Of a stretch of DNA of 64,000 nucleotides, positions 1 to 10,181 are shown in pieces. The translations under genes and the position numbers were made by a program. Under the pieces are notes generated by a model. It saw only the letters and a program-made list of their open reading frames with translations, ran no database searches and had not been told where the DNA came from. Within the stretch, counting starts at the first letter, position 1, and each line of letters begins with the position of its first letter. Where the stretch lies: positions 619,501 to 683,500 of the forward strand of contig NZ_CANKXW010000001.1 of NCBI RefSeq assembly GCF_947487805.1, given 5' to 3'. Source of the stretch: an uncultured Tateyamaria sp. GTDB taxonomy: Bacteria; Pseudomonadota; Alphaproteobacteria; Rhodobacterales; Rhodobacteraceae.

Positions 1-407
1 GTCCCTTCGGGCATCGCCACGTAGGTCGTGCCGGAGATCACCGAGTGCGGATGGATATGGCCTGTGTGGATGCCGCCCTCGGGCAGGATGTTGATCCAGA
101 TGCTGTCCAGCTTCAGCGCCTTGTCGCCGAGGTCAAAGGCCAAGTCGTGTGCAAAGGCGGCGACGTGGGCGTCGAGTGCCTTGACCAGATCGGCGAAGAT
201 CGGGAAGCGCCAGGGCAGGTCGTCAAGCGACGCATAGGACGTGTAGCCGGGATAGCCTTGCGCCTCGCACCAGTCATGGCCAGCTTCGTCATCCTCGGCG
301 ATAGCATAACAGTGTTGCTCCAGAGCGTCCGGATCAACCTTGGGGGCGAACTCGGACAGGGGCGCGTGGTAGAGGCGGGTGGCGAATAGCGATGTGATGG
401 TACTCAT
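1..407 (-). CDS. Putative 2OG-Fe(II) oxygenase, TIGR02466-like (3' end outside window)
   Basis: The first 135 codons are visible and the gene runs off the left edge. The sequence resembles the TIGR02466 family of putative 2-oxoglutarate/Fe(II)-dependent oxygenases; the substrate is unknown. Visible landmarks are GYPGYTSYASLDDLPWRFP at about residues 51-69 and the histidine-rich HTGHIHPHS at 114-122, which is the likely start of the iron-binding facial triad. The second iron-binding histidine would lie outside the window. The start ATG at 407 gives an N-terminus (MSTITSLFATRLYHAPL) typical of the family. It is transcribed away from rpmC and occupies the place where rplP would be expected in a canonical S10 operon. 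Confidence 0.75.
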   Translation of the reverse strand, partial: MSTITSLFATRLYHAPLSEFAPKVDPDALEQHCYAIAEDDEAGHDWCEAQGYPGYTSYASLDDLPWRFPIFADLVKALDAHVAAFAHDLAFDLGDKALKLDSIWINILPEGGIHTGHIHPHSVISGTTYVAMPEG

Positions 408-538
408 GAGATTGGATGTAGTCGACCGAGCCCCCGTTTGCGACATGAAATTAACGGGATGCGTATCCAGATGTTGTGGGTCATCATGCACCCGGGCGCA
501 GACCCGTCGCACCCACGTTTTTCTTTGTGGCAAAGGGG

Positions 539-567
539 TTGCCATAAGCGCGGTGCGCCCATATACG
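539..567 (+). promoter_or_regulatory. Promoter upstream of rpmC
   Basis: TTGCCA at 539-544 and TATACG at 562-567 are separated by 17 bases, an almost ideal sigma-70 arrangement, about 80 bases before the rpmC start. A promoter is needed here because the usual upstream S10 genes are absent. The rest of 408-646 shows no gene. Confidence 0.6.
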
Positions 568-646
568 GCCCCTCTATTCACCCACTCCACGGGAATCGGT
601 GTCACGTCTTTGGCGGCACCCTCGTGATGTTGAAAGGAAAAAGGCG

Positions 647-847
647 ATGAACGCCCAGGAACTTCGGGATAAAACCCCGGACCAGCTGCGTGATGAGCTG
701 GCCAATCTGAAGAAAGAAGCCTTCAACCTGCGTTTCCAGCAGGCCACAGGTCAACTTGAGAACCCGGCGCGTCTGCGCTCGGTCCGTCGTGATGCTGCGC
801 GTGTCAAGACGATCCTCAACGAACAAGCCGCCAAAGCGGCCGAATAA
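647..847 (+). CDS. rpmC: 50S ribosomal protein L29
   Basis: Encodes 66 residues, the normal L29 size. L29 is a helical-hairpin protein near the peptide exit tunnel. The chosen start ([14 protein letters not shown]) matches family N-termini; the longer open frame upstream is not conserved. GAAAGGAAAAAGGCG before the ATG supplies a Shine-Dalgarno. It is followed after 12 bases by rpsQ. rplP and the earlier S10-operon genes do not precede it; instead there is a promoter and an oppositely oriented oxygenase gene. Confidence 0.95.
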   Translation: MNAQELRDKTPDQLRDELANLKKEAFNLRFQQATGQLENPARLRSVRRDAARVKTILNEQAAKAAE

Positions 848-859
848 GGAGAGCACGAA

Positions 860-1090
860 ATGCCCAAGCGTATCCTGTCTGGCGTCGTGACCTCCGACGC
901 AAACGCACAAACAGTCACCGTGTCCGTCGAGCGCCGCTTTACGCATCCGGTTCTGAAGAAGACCATTCGTAAGTCCAAGAAATACCGGGCGCACGATGAA
1001 AAGAATGCCTTCAAGGTTGGTGACGCCGTTCGCATCATTGAATGCGCACCGAAATCGAAGACAAAACGCTGGGAAGTGCTGGAGGCGTAA
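860..1090 (+). CDS. rpsQ: 30S ribosomal protein S17
   Basis: 76 residues beginning [13 protein letters not shown], a full-length bacterial S17, an OB-fold primary binding protein of 16S rRNA. The conserved [19 protein letters not shown] segment and the basic [12 protein letters not shown] tail are visible. AAGGAG lies about nine bases upstream of the ATG. The gene sits between rpmC and rplN as in the canonical spc gene order. The gap to rplN is 78 bases. Confidence 0.96.
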   Translation: MPKRILSGVVTSDANAQTVTVSVERRFTHPVLKKTIRKSKKYRAHDEKNAFKVGDAVRIIECAPKSKTKRWEVLEA

Positions 1091-1168
1091 GCCGCCGGCG
1101 CTTTCGCGCATTAATCGAAACCCTGGGGATCTGGCACGCATCGCCCCCCAAAGGTCGGGAGAAACCAA

Positions 1169-1537
1169 ATGATCCAGATGCAAACCAACCTGGATGTTGC
1201 TGACAACAGCGGCGCGCGCCGTGTGCAGTGCATCAAGGTTCTGGGTGGTTCCAAGCGTAAGTACGCATCCGTCGGCGACATCATTGTCGTCTCGGTCAAG
1301 GAAGCCATCCCACGTGGTCGCGTAAAGAAAGGTGACGTCCGCAAGGCCGTCGTCGTACGCACCGCCAAAGAAGTTCGTCGTGACGATGGCACCGCCATCC
1401 GTTTCGACCGCAACGCCGCCGTCATCCTGAACAACAATAACGAGCCCGTGGGTACACGTATCTTTGGCCCGGTTGTGCGCGAATTGCGTGGCAAGAACTT
1501 CATGAAAATCATCTCGCTGGCGCCGGAGGTGCTCTAA
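1169..1537 (+). CDS. rplN: 50S ribosomal protein L14
   Basis: 122 residues, the exact length usual for L14, starting [22 protein letters not shown]. The signature [18 protein letters not shown] and the C-terminal FGPVVRELR segment are present. L14 lies at the subunit interface. It is followed with one base between stop and start by rplX, implying tight co-translation. Confidence 0.97.
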   Translation: MIQMQTNLDVADNSGARRVQCIKVLGGSKRKYASVGDIIVVSVKEAIPRGRVKKGDVRKAVVVRTAKEVRRDDGTAIRFDRNAAVILNNNNEPVGTRIFGPVVRELRGKNFMKIISLAPEVL

Positions 1538-1538
1538 G

Positions 1539-1844
1539 ATGGCTGCGAAACTGAAAAAAGGCGACAAGGTCGTCGTGCTGACCGGCAAGGACAAGGGCAA
1601 AGAGGGTACAATCTCTTCCGTTGATCCCAAGTCGAACAAGGCAGTGGTCGATGGCATCAACATCGCCATCCGCGCCACCCGTCAGACCCAGCAAAGCCAG
1701 GGCGGCCGCATCCCCAAAGCGATGCCGGTTGATCTGAGCAACATCGCGCTGCTGGATGCAAATGGCAAACCCACGCGCGTTGGTTTCAAAATGGACGGCG
1801 ACAAGAAAGTCCGCTTTGCCAAGACAACAGGGGACGTGATCTGA
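1539..1844 (+). CDS. rplX: 50S ribosomal protein L24
   Basis: 101 residues with the N-terminal KOW motif ([18 protein letters not shown]) characteristic of L24, an assembly-initiator protein of the large subunit. The terminal TGA overlaps the rplE ATG by one base, a translational-coupling arrangement. Length and N-terminus agree with other alphaproteobacterial L24 proteins. Confidence 0.97.
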   Translation: MAAKLKKGDKVVVLTGKDKGKEGTISSVDPKSNKAVVDGINIAIRATRQTQQSQGGRIPKAMPVDLSNIALLDANGKPTRVGFKMDGDKKVRFAKTTGDVI

Positions 1845-2407
1845 TGCTCGACACTGCAAACTACACCCCCCGTCTGAAAACGCAGTACGTGGACACCATC
1901 CGCGCCGCGATGAAGGAAGAGTTCGGCTACAAGAACGACATGCAGATCCCGCGTCTGGACAAGATCGTTCTGAACATCGGCTGTGGTGCCGAAGCCGTGC
2001 GTGACAGCAAGAAAGCCAAATCGGCACAGGAAGATCTGACGGCCATCGCCGGCCAGAAGGCCCTGACCACCAAGGCCAAGAAATCCATCGCCGGTTTCCG
2101 CGTTCGCGAAGACATGCCGCTGGGTGCCAAGGTGACGCTGCGCGGCGATCGCATGTATGAATTCCTGGACCGTCTGATCACCATCGCTCTGCCCCGCGTT
2201 CGCGACTTCCGCGGCGTTCCCGGCACATCGTTTGATGGCCGTGGTAACTATGCCATGGGTATGAAAGAGCACATCGTTTTCCCCGAGATCGACTTCGACA
2301 AGGTTGATGAGACCTGGGGGATGGACATCGTGATCACCACGACCGCCGACAATGATGCCGAAGCAAAAGCCTTGCTGAAGCATTTCAACATGCCCTTCAA
2401 CTCGTAA
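1844..2407 (+). CDS. rplE: 50S ribosomal protein L5
   Basis: 187 residues, full-length L5, the 5S rRNA-binding protein of the central protuberance. Conserved blocks include [16 protein letters not shown] near residue 30 and [17 protein letters not shown] around 130. The ATG overlaps the rplX stop, and rpsN follows after 17 bases. Confidence 0.97.
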   Translation: MLDTANYTPRLKTQYVDTIRAAMKEEFGYKNDMQIPRLDKIVLNIGCGAEAVRDSKKAKSAQEDLTAIAGQKALTTKAKKSIAGFRVREDMPLGAKVTLRGDRMYEFLDRLITIALPRVRDFRGVPGTSFDGRGNYAMGMKEHIVFPEIDFDKVDETWGMDIVITTTADNDAEAKALLKHFNMPFNS

Positions 2408-2424
2408 GCGCAGAGGAAAAAGAT

Positions 2425-2730
2425 ATGGCTAAAAAATCCATGATCGCGCGCGAAGTGAAGCGCGAAAAGCTGGTGAAGAAGTACGCCGCCAAGCGTGCGG
2501 AGCTCAAAGCAATCATCAGCGATGAAAGCAAACCGATGGAAGAGCGTTTCCGCGCGTCGCTGAAGCTGGCAAAACTGCCCCGCAACAGCAGCGCCACGCG
2601 TCTCCACAACCGTTGCCAGCTGACAGGTCGTCCGCATGCGTATTACCGCAAGCTGAAGATCAGCCGGATCGCTCTGCGGGAGCTTGGCTCCGCAGGTCAG
2701 ATCCCCGGCCTCGTGAAATCCAGCTGGTAA
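2425..2730 (+). CDS. rpsN: 30S ribosomal protein S14 (zinc-independent long form)
   Basis: 101 residues. The long form without paired CxxC zinc motifs is the C-minus type typical of proteobacteria. The conserved [20 protein letters not shown] block and the C-terminal IPGLVKSSW are intact. AGAGGAAAAAGAT upstream of the ATG provides ribosome binding. rpsH follows after 13 bases. Confidence 0.97.
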   Translation: MAKKSMIAREVKREKLVKKYAAKRAELKAIISDESKPMEERFRASLKLAKLPRNSSATRLHNRCQLTGRPHAYYRKLKISRIALRELGSAGQIPGLVKSSW

Positions 2731-2743
2731 GGGAGAGATACTC

Positions 2744-3136
2744 ATGAACGATCCTATCGCAGATATGCTCACCCGCATCCGCAACAGCCAAATGCGCGGC
2801 AAATCCGTGGTATCGACGCCTGCGTCGAAACTGCGTGTGCGCGTGCTCGAAGTGCTGGCGGACGAAGGCTACATCCGTGGTTTCGAAGAAATCACCGGTG
2901 ACGATGGCCACCCGGCCATCGAGATCAGCCTCAAGTACTATGAGGGCGAGCCCGTTATTCGTGAACTCAAGCGCGTGTCCAAGCCTGGCCGTCGCGTGTA
3001 TATGGGTGTCGGTGACATTCCTCAGGTCCGTCAGGGTCTGGGCGTGTCGATTGTCTCCACCTCCAAGGGTGTGATGTCGGATGCAAACGCACGTGCGGCC
3101 AATGTTGGCGGCGAAGTGCTTTGCACGATCTTCTAA
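2744..3136 (+). CDS. rpsH: 30S ribosomal protein S8
   Basis: 130 residues starting [18 protein letters not shown], a full-length S8. It is a primary 16S rRNA-binding protein and, in E. coli, the translational repressor of the spc operon. The C-terminal [19 protein letters not shown] region contains the canonical RNA-binding STSKG motif. It sits between rpsN and rplF as expected. Confidence 0.97.
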   Translation: MNDPIADMLTRIRNSQMRGKSVVSTPASKLRVRVLEVLADEGYIRGFEEITGDDGHPAIEISLKYYEGEPVIRELKRVSKPGRRVYMGVGDIPQVRQGLGVSIVSTSKGVMSDANARAANVGGEVLCTIF

Positions 3137-3148
3137 GGAGAACAGCAG

Positions 3149-3682
3149 ATGTCTCGTATTGGTAAGAAACCGGTCGATCTGCCTTCGGGTGTATCCGCAT
3201 CCGTCTCCGGGCAGACGATCGAAGTGAAGGGCCCTAAGGGGACCCGCAGCTTTACGGCCACCGACGACGTGACCCTCAAGGTCGAAGACAATGTCGTTTC
3301 AATCGAGCCCCGCGGCAAGTCCAAGCGCGCGCGCCAGCAGTGGGGCATGTCCCGCACGCAGGTGCAGAACTGCGTTGTCGGCGTGACCGAAGGGTTCAAG
3401 AAAGAGCTGGAGATCCAGGGTGTGGGTTACCGGGCCACGATGCAGGGCAATACGCTCAAGCTGAACCTCGGCCTGTCGCACGACGTGGATTACACAGCCC
3501 CCGAGGGTGTCACCGTGACCGCCCCCAAACAGACCGAAATCGTTGTCGAAGGCATCGATCAACAGCTGGTTGGTCAAGTTGCGGCCAACATCCGCGAGTG
3601 GCGCAAGCCCGAGCCCTACAAGGGCAAAGGCATCCGCTATAAGGGCGAATTCATCTTCCGTAAGGAAGGCAAGAAGAAGTAA
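3149..3682 (+). CDS. rplF: 50S ribosomal protein L6
   Basis: 177 residues, full-length, starting [15 protein letters not shown]. Two tandem L6 folds are recognisable. The C-terminal signature [13 protein letters not shown] binds near the sarcin-ricin loop. rplR follows after 11 bases. Confidence 0.97.
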   Translation: MSRIGKKPVDLPSGVSASVSGQTIEVKGPKGTRSFTATDDVTLKVEDNVVSIEPRGKSKRARQQWGMSRTQVQNCVVGVTEGFKKELEIQGVGYRATMQGNTLKLNLGLSHDVDYTAPEGVTVTAPKQTEIVVEGIDQQLVGQVAANIREWRKPEPYKGKGIRYKGEFIFRKEGKKK

Positions 3683-3693
3683 GGACCAGACAG

Positions 3694-4053
3694 ATGGCAA
3701 ACAGCAAACGGACCCTGTTCCTCAAGCGCCGCCTGCGCGTCCGGAACAAACTTCGCAAGGTCAACGCAGGGCGTCCGCGCCTGAGCGTTCACCGTTCCAA
3801 CAAGAACATCAGCGTTCAGCTGATCGACGATGTGAACGGCGTGACACTGGCCGCGGCATCGACGCTCGAGAAAGATTTGGGCGTCGTCGGCAAGAACAAC
3901 ATCGAAGCGGCCACCAAAGTGGGTGCAGCGATTGCCGAGCGTGCCAAGAAGGCAGGCGTGGAAGAAGCGTATTTCGACCGCGGTGGTTTCCTCTTTCATG
4001 GCAAGGTGAAGGCAGTTGCCGACGCCGCGCGTGAAGGCGGTCTCAAGATCTAA
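3694..4053 (+). CDS. rplR: 50S ribosomal protein L18
   Basis: 119 residues, full-length L18, a 5S rRNA-binding protein. The basic N-terminal tail ([20 protein letters not shown]) and the conserved [19 protein letters not shown] core are visible. It is followed by a 100-base gap with a strong hairpin before rpsE, unusually long for this operon. Confidence 0.97.
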   Translation: MANSKRTLFLKRRLRVRNKLRKVNAGRPRLSVHRSNKNISVQLIDDVNGVTLAAASTLEKDLGVVGKNNIEAATKVGAAIAERAKKAGVEEAYFDRGGFLFHGKVKAVADAAREGGLKI

Positions 4054-4061
4054 GACCCTGA

Positions 4062-4081
4062 GGGTGGCGTTCGCGCCACCC
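4062..4081 (+). terminator. UUCG-type hairpin between rplR and rpsE
   Basis: GGGTGGCG-TTCG-CGCCACCC-like sequence forms a 7-8 bp stem closed by a UUCG tetraloop. There is no following T-run, so it is more likely an mRNA-stability or pausing element than a full terminator, since rpsE must be transcribed from upstream. Confidence 0.45.
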
Positions 4082-4153
4082 CGATGATCCGGGGGCATGT
4101 GCCCACCAGGATTGAGCAAACTGGCGCAAGCCACCTATTCAAAGGATGTTCTC

Positions 4154-4735
4154 ATGGCAGAACGTGACAATAACCGCCGGGGCAACCGCCGCGACCGCGA
4201 CGAGGCCCCCGAATTCGCAGACCGCCTGGTCGCGATCAACCGCGTCTCCAAGACCGTCAAGGGTGGTAAGCGCTTTGGCTTCGCCGCTCTGGTTGTCGTA
4301 GGCGACCAGAAGGGCCGCGTCGGTTTCGGCAAAGGCAAGGCGAAAGAGGTCCCCGAGGCCATTCGCAAAGCCACCGAGCAGGCCAAACGTCAAATGATCC
4401 GCGTGCAACTGCGCGAAGGCCGCACCCTGCACCACGACATGGAAGGTCGCCACGGCGCCGGTAAGGTCGTCATGCGCACAGCCCCTGAGGGGACCGGGAT
4501 CATCGCTGGTGGTCCGATGCGTGCCGTGTTCGAAATGCTGGGAGTGAAGGACGTTGTGTCCAAGTCCATCGGTTCGCAGAACCCGTACAACATGATCCGT
4601 GCCACCATCGACGGCCTCAAGAAAGAGCAGTCGCCCCGTGGTGTCGCGCAACGTCGCGGCAAGAAAGTCGCTGACATCCTGCCCAAGCGGGACGACGCAC
4701 CAAACGAATCCGCTCAAGTGGCTGAGGAGGCTTAA
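4154..4735 (+). CDS. rpsE: 30S ribosomal protein S5
   Basis: 193 residues from ATG 4154 ([19 protein letters not shown]). The open frame extends 19 codons upstream, but that part is not family-like. S5 is the fidelity and mRNA-helicase protein of the small subunit. The double-stranded RNA-binding-like domain ([19 protein letters not shown]) and the [20 protein letters not shown] motif are intact. rpmD follows after five bases. Confidence 0.96.
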   Translation: MAERDNNRRGNRRDRDEAPEFADRLVAINRVSKTVKGGKRFGFAALVVVGDQKGRVGFGKGKAKEVPEAIRKATEQAKRQMIRVQLREGRTLHHDMEGRHGAGKVVMRTAPEGTGIIAGGPMRAVFEMLGVKDVVSKSIGSQNPYNMIRATIDGLKKEQSPRGVAQRRGKKVADILPKRDDAPNESAQVAEEA

Positions 4736-4740
4736 GTCAG

Positions 4741-4929
4741 ATGGCAAAGACAATCGTCGTCAAACAGATCGGCTCCCCCATCCGTCGTCCCGCGAAACAA
4801 CGCGCGACGCTGATCGGTCTGGGCCTGAACAAGATGCACAAGACACGCGAGCTGGAGGATACACCTTCGGTACGCGGCATGATCAACTCGATCCCTCACA
4901 TGGTCGAGATCATTGAAGAAAAAGACTGA
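4741..4929 (+). CDS. rpmD: 50S ribosomal protein L30
   Basis: 62 residues, the standard L30 length, starting [17 protein letters not shown]. In most bacteria rplO follows immediately. Here a terminator and about 3.2 kb of unrelated genes intervene before rplO, so L30 is the last gene of this transcription unit. Confidence 0.96.
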   Translation: MAKTIVVKQIGSPIRRPAKQRATLIGLGLNKMHKTRELEDTPSVRGMINSIPHMVEIIEEKD

Positions 4930-4964
4930 GGGCGCGGCGGGGTGAAAACCCGCCCTGCCGATGG

Positions 4965-5708
4965 TTACAAACGCCTCGCGGGAAACTGCGGGGCGTTTTG
5001 CTTTGGCGCAGCCCCGATGAGAGCGCACCCGAGCGTGACACGCAGCGCATCGGCCAATTCATCCACCGTCTCGGTCGAGACGTATATCCCCCCCGTTCGA
5101 TCAGCGAGGCATTTGGCGACGGTGTTGCCAGCACCGACATCCTGTTGTTCGGGATTGTCCCAGCTGAAAAAATCGACGACCACCTGAAATCCGATGACGT
5201 GGACAGTCAGGTCGCGGGCTTCTTCAGCCAGTGCAGTCCCCAGCGCGCAGGGGCGCCCGCCGCATGTTTCGTTGCCATCGGTGACCAGCACGACAATGCC
5301 GGGTTTGTCGCGATGTTGCAGCGCCTCGCTTGCCGCGCGGACAGAGGCGGCAAGCGCGGTCAACCCCTTGGGCTGCAAGCTGTCGATTTGCGCGATGATG
5401 TCCGCGCCTGCGTCCGTTCGCGGTCCAAAGCGCAGGTTGATATTGGCACAGCTGTCGGCCGCGCCACCCGGTCCATAGGTCAGCAGCCCGACCCGGCGGA
5501 ACGGTGTGATATCGGGCAAGGCGTCGCGTAGCGCAGCCCGCGCGTCAACGAGGCGGGTCTTGCGGGAGATGTCAAAGCTGAGCTCGTCCATCGACGCCGA
5601 TCCGTCGAAAACCAGCATCGCGTCGCGCGCGCATCCAGTGGCCAGGGACGTCGTGGGCAACATCGCCACAACGGCGGCAGATGCCATAAATGTGCGCAGG
5701 GCTTTCAT
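4965..5708 (-). CDS. Secreted von Willebrand factor A domain protein
   Basis: About 247 residues from ATG 5708; an ATG at 5738 would add ten residues before the signal peptide. The N-terminus MKALRTFMASAAVVAMLPTT is a typical Sec signal. The VWA domain carries the metal-ion-dependent adhesion motif DGSAS (DxSxS) soon after the signal, a threonine in KGLTALAASV, and LVTDGNETCGG as the third MIDAS loop. Such stand-alone periplasmic VWA proteins bind unknown partners. It is the first of four unrelated genes splitting the spc operon and is oriented against rpmD. Confidence 0.8.
   Translation of the reverse strand: MKALRTFMASAAVVAMLPTTSLATGCARDAMLVFDGSASMDELSFDISRKTRLVDARAALRDALPDITPFRRVGLLTYGPGGAADSCANINLRFGPRTDAGADIIAQIDSLQPKGLTALAASVRAASEALQHRDKPGIVVLVTDGNETCGGRPCALGTALAEEARDLTVHVIGFQVVVDFFSWDNPEQQDVGAGNTVAKCLADRTGGIYVSTETVDELADALRVTLGCALIGAAPKQNAPQFPARRL
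4969..5001 (+). terminator. Terminator after rpmD, inside the 3' end of the VWA gene
   Basis: Inverted repeat AACGCCTCGCGG / CTGCGGGGCGTT with a short AAA-containing loop, followed by TTTGC. Its arms include the last codons of the convergent VWA gene, so one element may stop transcription from both sides. A smaller GCGGG-tgaaaa-CCCGC hairpin precedes it at about 4936-4953. Confidence 0.65.
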
Positions 5709-5792
5709 GGTCGGAACTTTGCCATTGCGATTGCGCATAAATCAACCGAACACGGATTGCCTGACCCACTTGTGACACCTAGCCTGCACGTC

Positions 5793-6437
5793 ATGACCGA
5801 GCTTACCTATTTCTACTCCGCGCATTCCGCCTTTGCCTATCTTGGGTCCCGACGTCTTATGCGGATCTGTGCAGACCACGGGCTGACACTGGTGCATCGG
5901 CCCATTCCGCTGTCACCGGTGGTCGAAGCGCAGGGGAGTCTGCCGTTTGCGCAACGGACCCAAGCCCACGTCGATTATTTCTTTGGCCGAGAGATCGAAC
6001 GCTGGGCAGAGTGGCGGGATGTCCCGATTGTACCCTTTCGCCCGACCCATCACGATGCAGATTACAACTTGGCCAGTTGGATGATCCTTGCCCTCGGAGA
6101 CCGCGGGCCGCATGTGGACGCGCTGGCCCATGCCATCCTCGAGGCGCATTGGCGTGACGACGCGGATTTGTCGGATGCGTCCACGCTCAGATCAATTGCC
6201 ACAGCACTGGGCCATGACGCGGAGACGTTGATGGATCGGGCTCGTGGACAGGAGATTGCCGCAAGATATGAAAAGAACGCGCAGGATGCGCTGACGCTCA
6301 ACGTTATGGGATCGCCAACATATGTGCTTGGGGCCGAAGCGTTCTACGGGCAAGACCGGCTTGAGATGCTCGAGCGCGCGATCACGAACCCTTTTGCGCC
6401 GACCCGTTGGACGAACCCGCCCGTTCAAGCGACATGA
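5793..6437 (+). CDS. DsbA-family / 2-hydroxychromene-2-carboxylate isomerase-like protein
   Basis: 214 residues from ATG 5793. The fold looks like the kappa-GST/HCCA-isomerase branch of the DsbA superfamily: N-terminal YFYSAHSAFAYLGSRRL strand-loop-helix (with serine in place of the thioredoxin CxxC), a helical insertion, and C-terminal NVMGSPTYVLGAEAFYGQDRLEML, where G-S-P-T replaces the cis-proline loop. Members are glutathione-dependent isomerases or transferases; the substrate here is unknown. Its last 56 bases overlap the convergent membrane-protein gene. Confidence 0.8.
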   Translation: MTELTYFYSAHSAFAYLGSRRLMRICADHGLTLVHRPIPLSPVVEAQGSLPFAQRTQAHVDYFFGREIERWAEWRDVPIVPFRPTHHDADYNLASWMILALGDRGPHVDALAHAILEAHWRDDADLSDASTLRSIATALGHDAETLMDRARGQEIAARYEKNAQDALTLNVMGSPTYVLGAEAFYGQDRLEMLERAITNPFAPTRWTNPPVQAT

Positions 6438-7119
6438 TCGACATTGTCAGCTGCTGCCTGCTGTAGCCGGGGTCCGGTGCCGGGGCGGGAACCGGAGGTA
6501 TGGACGGTAGATCCGGCTGTTGCGCACGCATGCGCCCGAGAACCATCGCGACTATGATGCCGCCGGACAGAACCATGACATAGACCGGATACGCCAGCAG
6601 AACCCAATCGATCCGCCCAATGGCCACCACCGCCAGCAAGGACGCAACAAAGAATGCCACCCAGGTCGACATTGTTTCAGAATCCGGGTCGTCAAACGCC
6701 TTTTTCGCCGTAAGCGCGCCACCAAGGCACGACATGCCAATTGTCACCATCAACGAATAGGCGGCAGTCTCCATCTCGGCCCAAAGCCATATGCCGACAG
6801 CCGTGGCCGTCAGAACCTGGCTGTCTTCCTTGCGGAACCGCAGGCCATCGCTCTTCCAGAATGTCAGTGCACAGATGATGACCGTCCCTGCGGCTTGCGT
6901 CGCGGCAAAGCCCAGCGACCCGTCCGCGCCCTCATAGGCCTGGGACAGGAAAGACACGGCGCTCAGCAAGGCCCAGATCAACCACGAGGCCCGGTCCGGG
7001 CGCGTACGGTTCAGGAGGATGTCGCGAATATAGGGCCAGAACGCGTAGATGCTCAGCGCGGCAGACGCGACACCCGCACGCTGCAAGACCACCGGGTTCT
7101 GAAAAAGATCCTGTAGCAA
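6382..7119 (-). CDS. Multi-spanning membrane protein, paralogue A
   Basis: About 245 residues from a TTG at 7119. GGAG at 7129-7132 sits nine bases before it, and the paralogue next door begins at the homologous codon. About seven hydrophobic segments alternate with short loops. The repeated theme IYAFWPYIRDILLNRTRPDRASWLIW recalls PQ-loop/SemiSWEET-type carriers, but I do not recognise a named family. A polar proline-rich cytoplasmic tail (PSIPPVPAPAPDPG) follows the last helix and its coding region overlaps the convergent DsbA-like gene. Function unknown. Confidence 0.7.
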   Translation of the reverse strand: MLQDLFQNPVVLQRAGVASAALSIYAFWPYIRDILLNRTRPDRASWLIWALLSAVSFLSQAYEGADGSLGFAATQAAGTVIICALTFWKSDGLRFRKEDSQVLTATAVGIWLWAEMETAAYSLMVTIGMSCLGGALTAKKAFDDPDSETMSTWVAFFVASLLAVVAIGRIDWVLLAYPVYVMVLSGGIIVAMVLGRMRAQQPDLPSIPPVPAPAPDPGYSRQQLTMSIMSLERAGSSNGSAQKGS

Positions 7120-7274
7120 GACGCTTGTCTCCAAGGGTGTCAACCCACTGCGCGAATGCCCGATTTTCGGGCGTTTGTTTGATATCGCTTATACGCGATT
7201 TTTGGCTACGCCCAGCCTTCTATTGTGCCGTACTCGGATTTTTTCACCAGATTTTGACCGTACATCGGGAAAAT

Positions 7275-7916
7275 TCAACCCTGGCGCGGTATCATGGACG
7301 TGTCCGTATGCTGCAAGGCGGGCCGCGTGCGCCCCATGATGATCGACACCACGATGCCCCCGTTCAGACATAGCAGGTAGATCGGATAGGCCAGCAGTAC
7401 CCAATTCAGCGTCCCGACCGACAGCACCGCGAACGTTGCCGCGATGCACGAACACACCCACATCGACATCGTCTCGGACCGAGGAGCAAGATACGCTTTG
7501 CGGATTGTGACAGCACCGCCAAGCATCGAAATCGTGATCGTTATCGCCAGTGCATAGACGGCTGTTTCGGTGATCATCCACAGACCCATTCCGACTGCGG
7601 CCGCCGCCAGCACATACCCGTCTCCGGGCTTGAGGAAATGCCCCGACCCACGCGCGATGGAAAGCAGGAATACCACAATCGTACCACCGACCTGGATGGC
7701 GGCAAACCAGAGCGAGGCGGACGCCCCCTCGTATATCTGCGAGCCAAGAGCGATCGAGCCAAGCAGCGACCAGATCAGCCAGCAGGCGCGTTGCGGTTGT
7801 GTCTGCCCGGTCAGCGTGTCCCGAATATAGGGCAGAAAGGCAAAGCAGCTCAGGAGCGCTGAGATGATGCCGGCCGTACGCAAAGCATCACCGCCTTGAA
7901 AAAGGGCTTCAAGCAA
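7275..7916 (-). CDS. Multi-spanning membrane protein, paralogue B
   Basis: 213 residues from TTG 7916, with GGAG seven bases upstream. The open frame continues far upstream into rplO, but that extension is not conserved. It aligns along its length with paralogue A: FAFLPYIRDTLTGQTQPQRACWLIW, SQIYEGASASLWFAAIQVGGT, SMLGGAVTIRKAYLAPRSETMS, NWVLLAYPIYLLCLNGGIVV. It lacks the proline-rich tail. The two genes are tandem and co-oriented with 155 bases between them, a local duplication. Function unknown. Confidence 0.7.
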   Translation of the reverse strand: MLEALFQGGDALRTAGIISALLSCFAFLPYIRDTLTGQTQPQRACWLIWSLLGSIALGSQIYEGASASLWFAAIQVGGTIVVFLLSIARGSGHFLKPGDGYVLAAAAVGMGLWMITETAVYALAITITISMLGGAVTIRKAYLAPRSETMSMWVCSCIAATFAVLSVGTLNWVLLAYPIYLLCLNGGIVVSIIMGRTRPALQHTDTSMIPRQG

Positions 7917-8084
7917 TTCGTTACTCCGAAAAATACGGTGCCGCGAGAACGCGGCAGTCTTGAAATGTGCTGCGGGCTGAAATGAGGTGCCCGCGGTCGT
8001 GCTTTCTATAGGTTCAATATGGGGTTTGCGTGCGGGAAACGGAGTCTGGAATTCCTTACCGTGCTGGCGTGCCCGCGCGGGGGG

Positions 8085-8113
8085 TTGATTGGGGCGGGCG
8101 TGGGGTCTATACG
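8085..8113 (+). promoter_or_regulatory. Promoter upstream of rplO
   Basis: TTGATT (8085-8090) and TATACG (8108-8113) are separated by 17 bases, about 95 bases before the rplO ATG. The -10 is identical to that proposed before rpmC. This promoter lies in the 292-base divergent gap 7917-8208, in which no gene is visible. Confidence 0.55.
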
Positions 8114-8208
8114 CCCCCGGTGGCGCTGATGCGCCCAGAATCAAAATCAAGAAACGCCGTGGTTGGCCCATCACGCTTCGGGGGCCACATCCGGCAAGGA
8201 GAAGCGAT

Positions 8209-8679
8209 ATGAAACTGCACGAACTGCGCGACAATCCTGGCGCAACCAAACCCCGTAAACGCGTTGGCCGCGGTCCGGGTTCCGGCACCGGCAAAATGGG
8301 TGGCCGTGGTATCAAGGGTCAGAAATCCCGTTCGGGTGTGGCCATCAACGGGTACGAAGGCGGGCAAATGCCGCTCTACCAACGTCTGCCCAAGCGCGGG
8401 TTCAACAAACCCAACCGCAAATCCTATGCCGTTGTGAACCTGGGCCTGATCCAGAAGTTCATCGACGCGGGCAAGATCGACGCCAAGGCTGCAATCACCG
8501 AAGACGCTCTGGTGGCGTCGGGTCTGGTGCGTCGCAAACTGGATGGTGTGCGGGTTCTGGCCAAGGGTGAGATCACAAGCAAAGTTGATCTTCAGGTGAC
8601 CGGTGCTTCGAAATCCGCCGTGGATGCCGTGGAAAAAGCGGGTGGCACGCTGGCCGTTGCCACGGCGGCCGCCGAGTAA
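8209..8679 (+). CDS. rplO: 50S ribosomal protein L15
   Basis: 156 residues from ATG 8209 ([20 protein letters not shown]) with AAGGAGAAGCG upstream. The glycine-rich [24 protein letters not shown] segment is diagnostic. The 40-codon upstream open frame is not L15-like. It heads the second half of the split spc operon (rplO-secY-adk) from its own promoter. Confidence 0.96.
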   Translation: MKLHELRDNPGATKPRKRVGRGPGSGTGKMGGRGIKGQKSRSGVAINGYEGGQMPLYQRLPKRGFNKPNRKSYAVVNLGLIQKFIDAGKIDAKAAITEDALVASGLVRRKLDGVRVLAKGEITSKVDLQVTGASKSAVDAVEKAGGTLAVATAAAE

Positions 8680-8739
8680 GCCTGTTTGACGCCTTGTGAG
8701 CGGCGCGTATGCCGCTTACATAGGTCAAAGTTTTCCCCA

Positions 8740-8775
8740 CGCCGCCCGCCGGAAAACGGCCCGGGCGGCGTTTTA
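8740..8775 (+). terminator. Hairpin between rplO and secY
   Basis: CGCCGCCCG at 8740-8748 pairs with CGGGCGGCG at 8762-8770 and is followed by TTTTA. A smaller CCGG-AAAA-CGG stem fits in the loop. It resembles an intrinsic terminator, yet secY has no obvious promoter of its own, so partial termination or attenuation is the likely role. Confidence 0.55.
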
Positions 8776-8792
8776 CCAAAGGACACCACCCA

Positions 8793-10157
<1,365 letters not shown>

Positions 10158-10181
10158 GGCGGTACGGGGAGGGGACAGCAG

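Noticed and set aside
602-1678. 358-codon minus-strand frame across rpmC to rplX
   Set aside because: Antisense shadow of highly expressed ribosomal genes; no recognisable domains.
7917-8315. N-terminal extension of membrane paralogue B into rplO
   Set aside because: The extension is Pro/Arg-rich, not shared by paralogue A, and overlaps rplO and its promoter. TTG 7916 with GGAG gives the homologous start.
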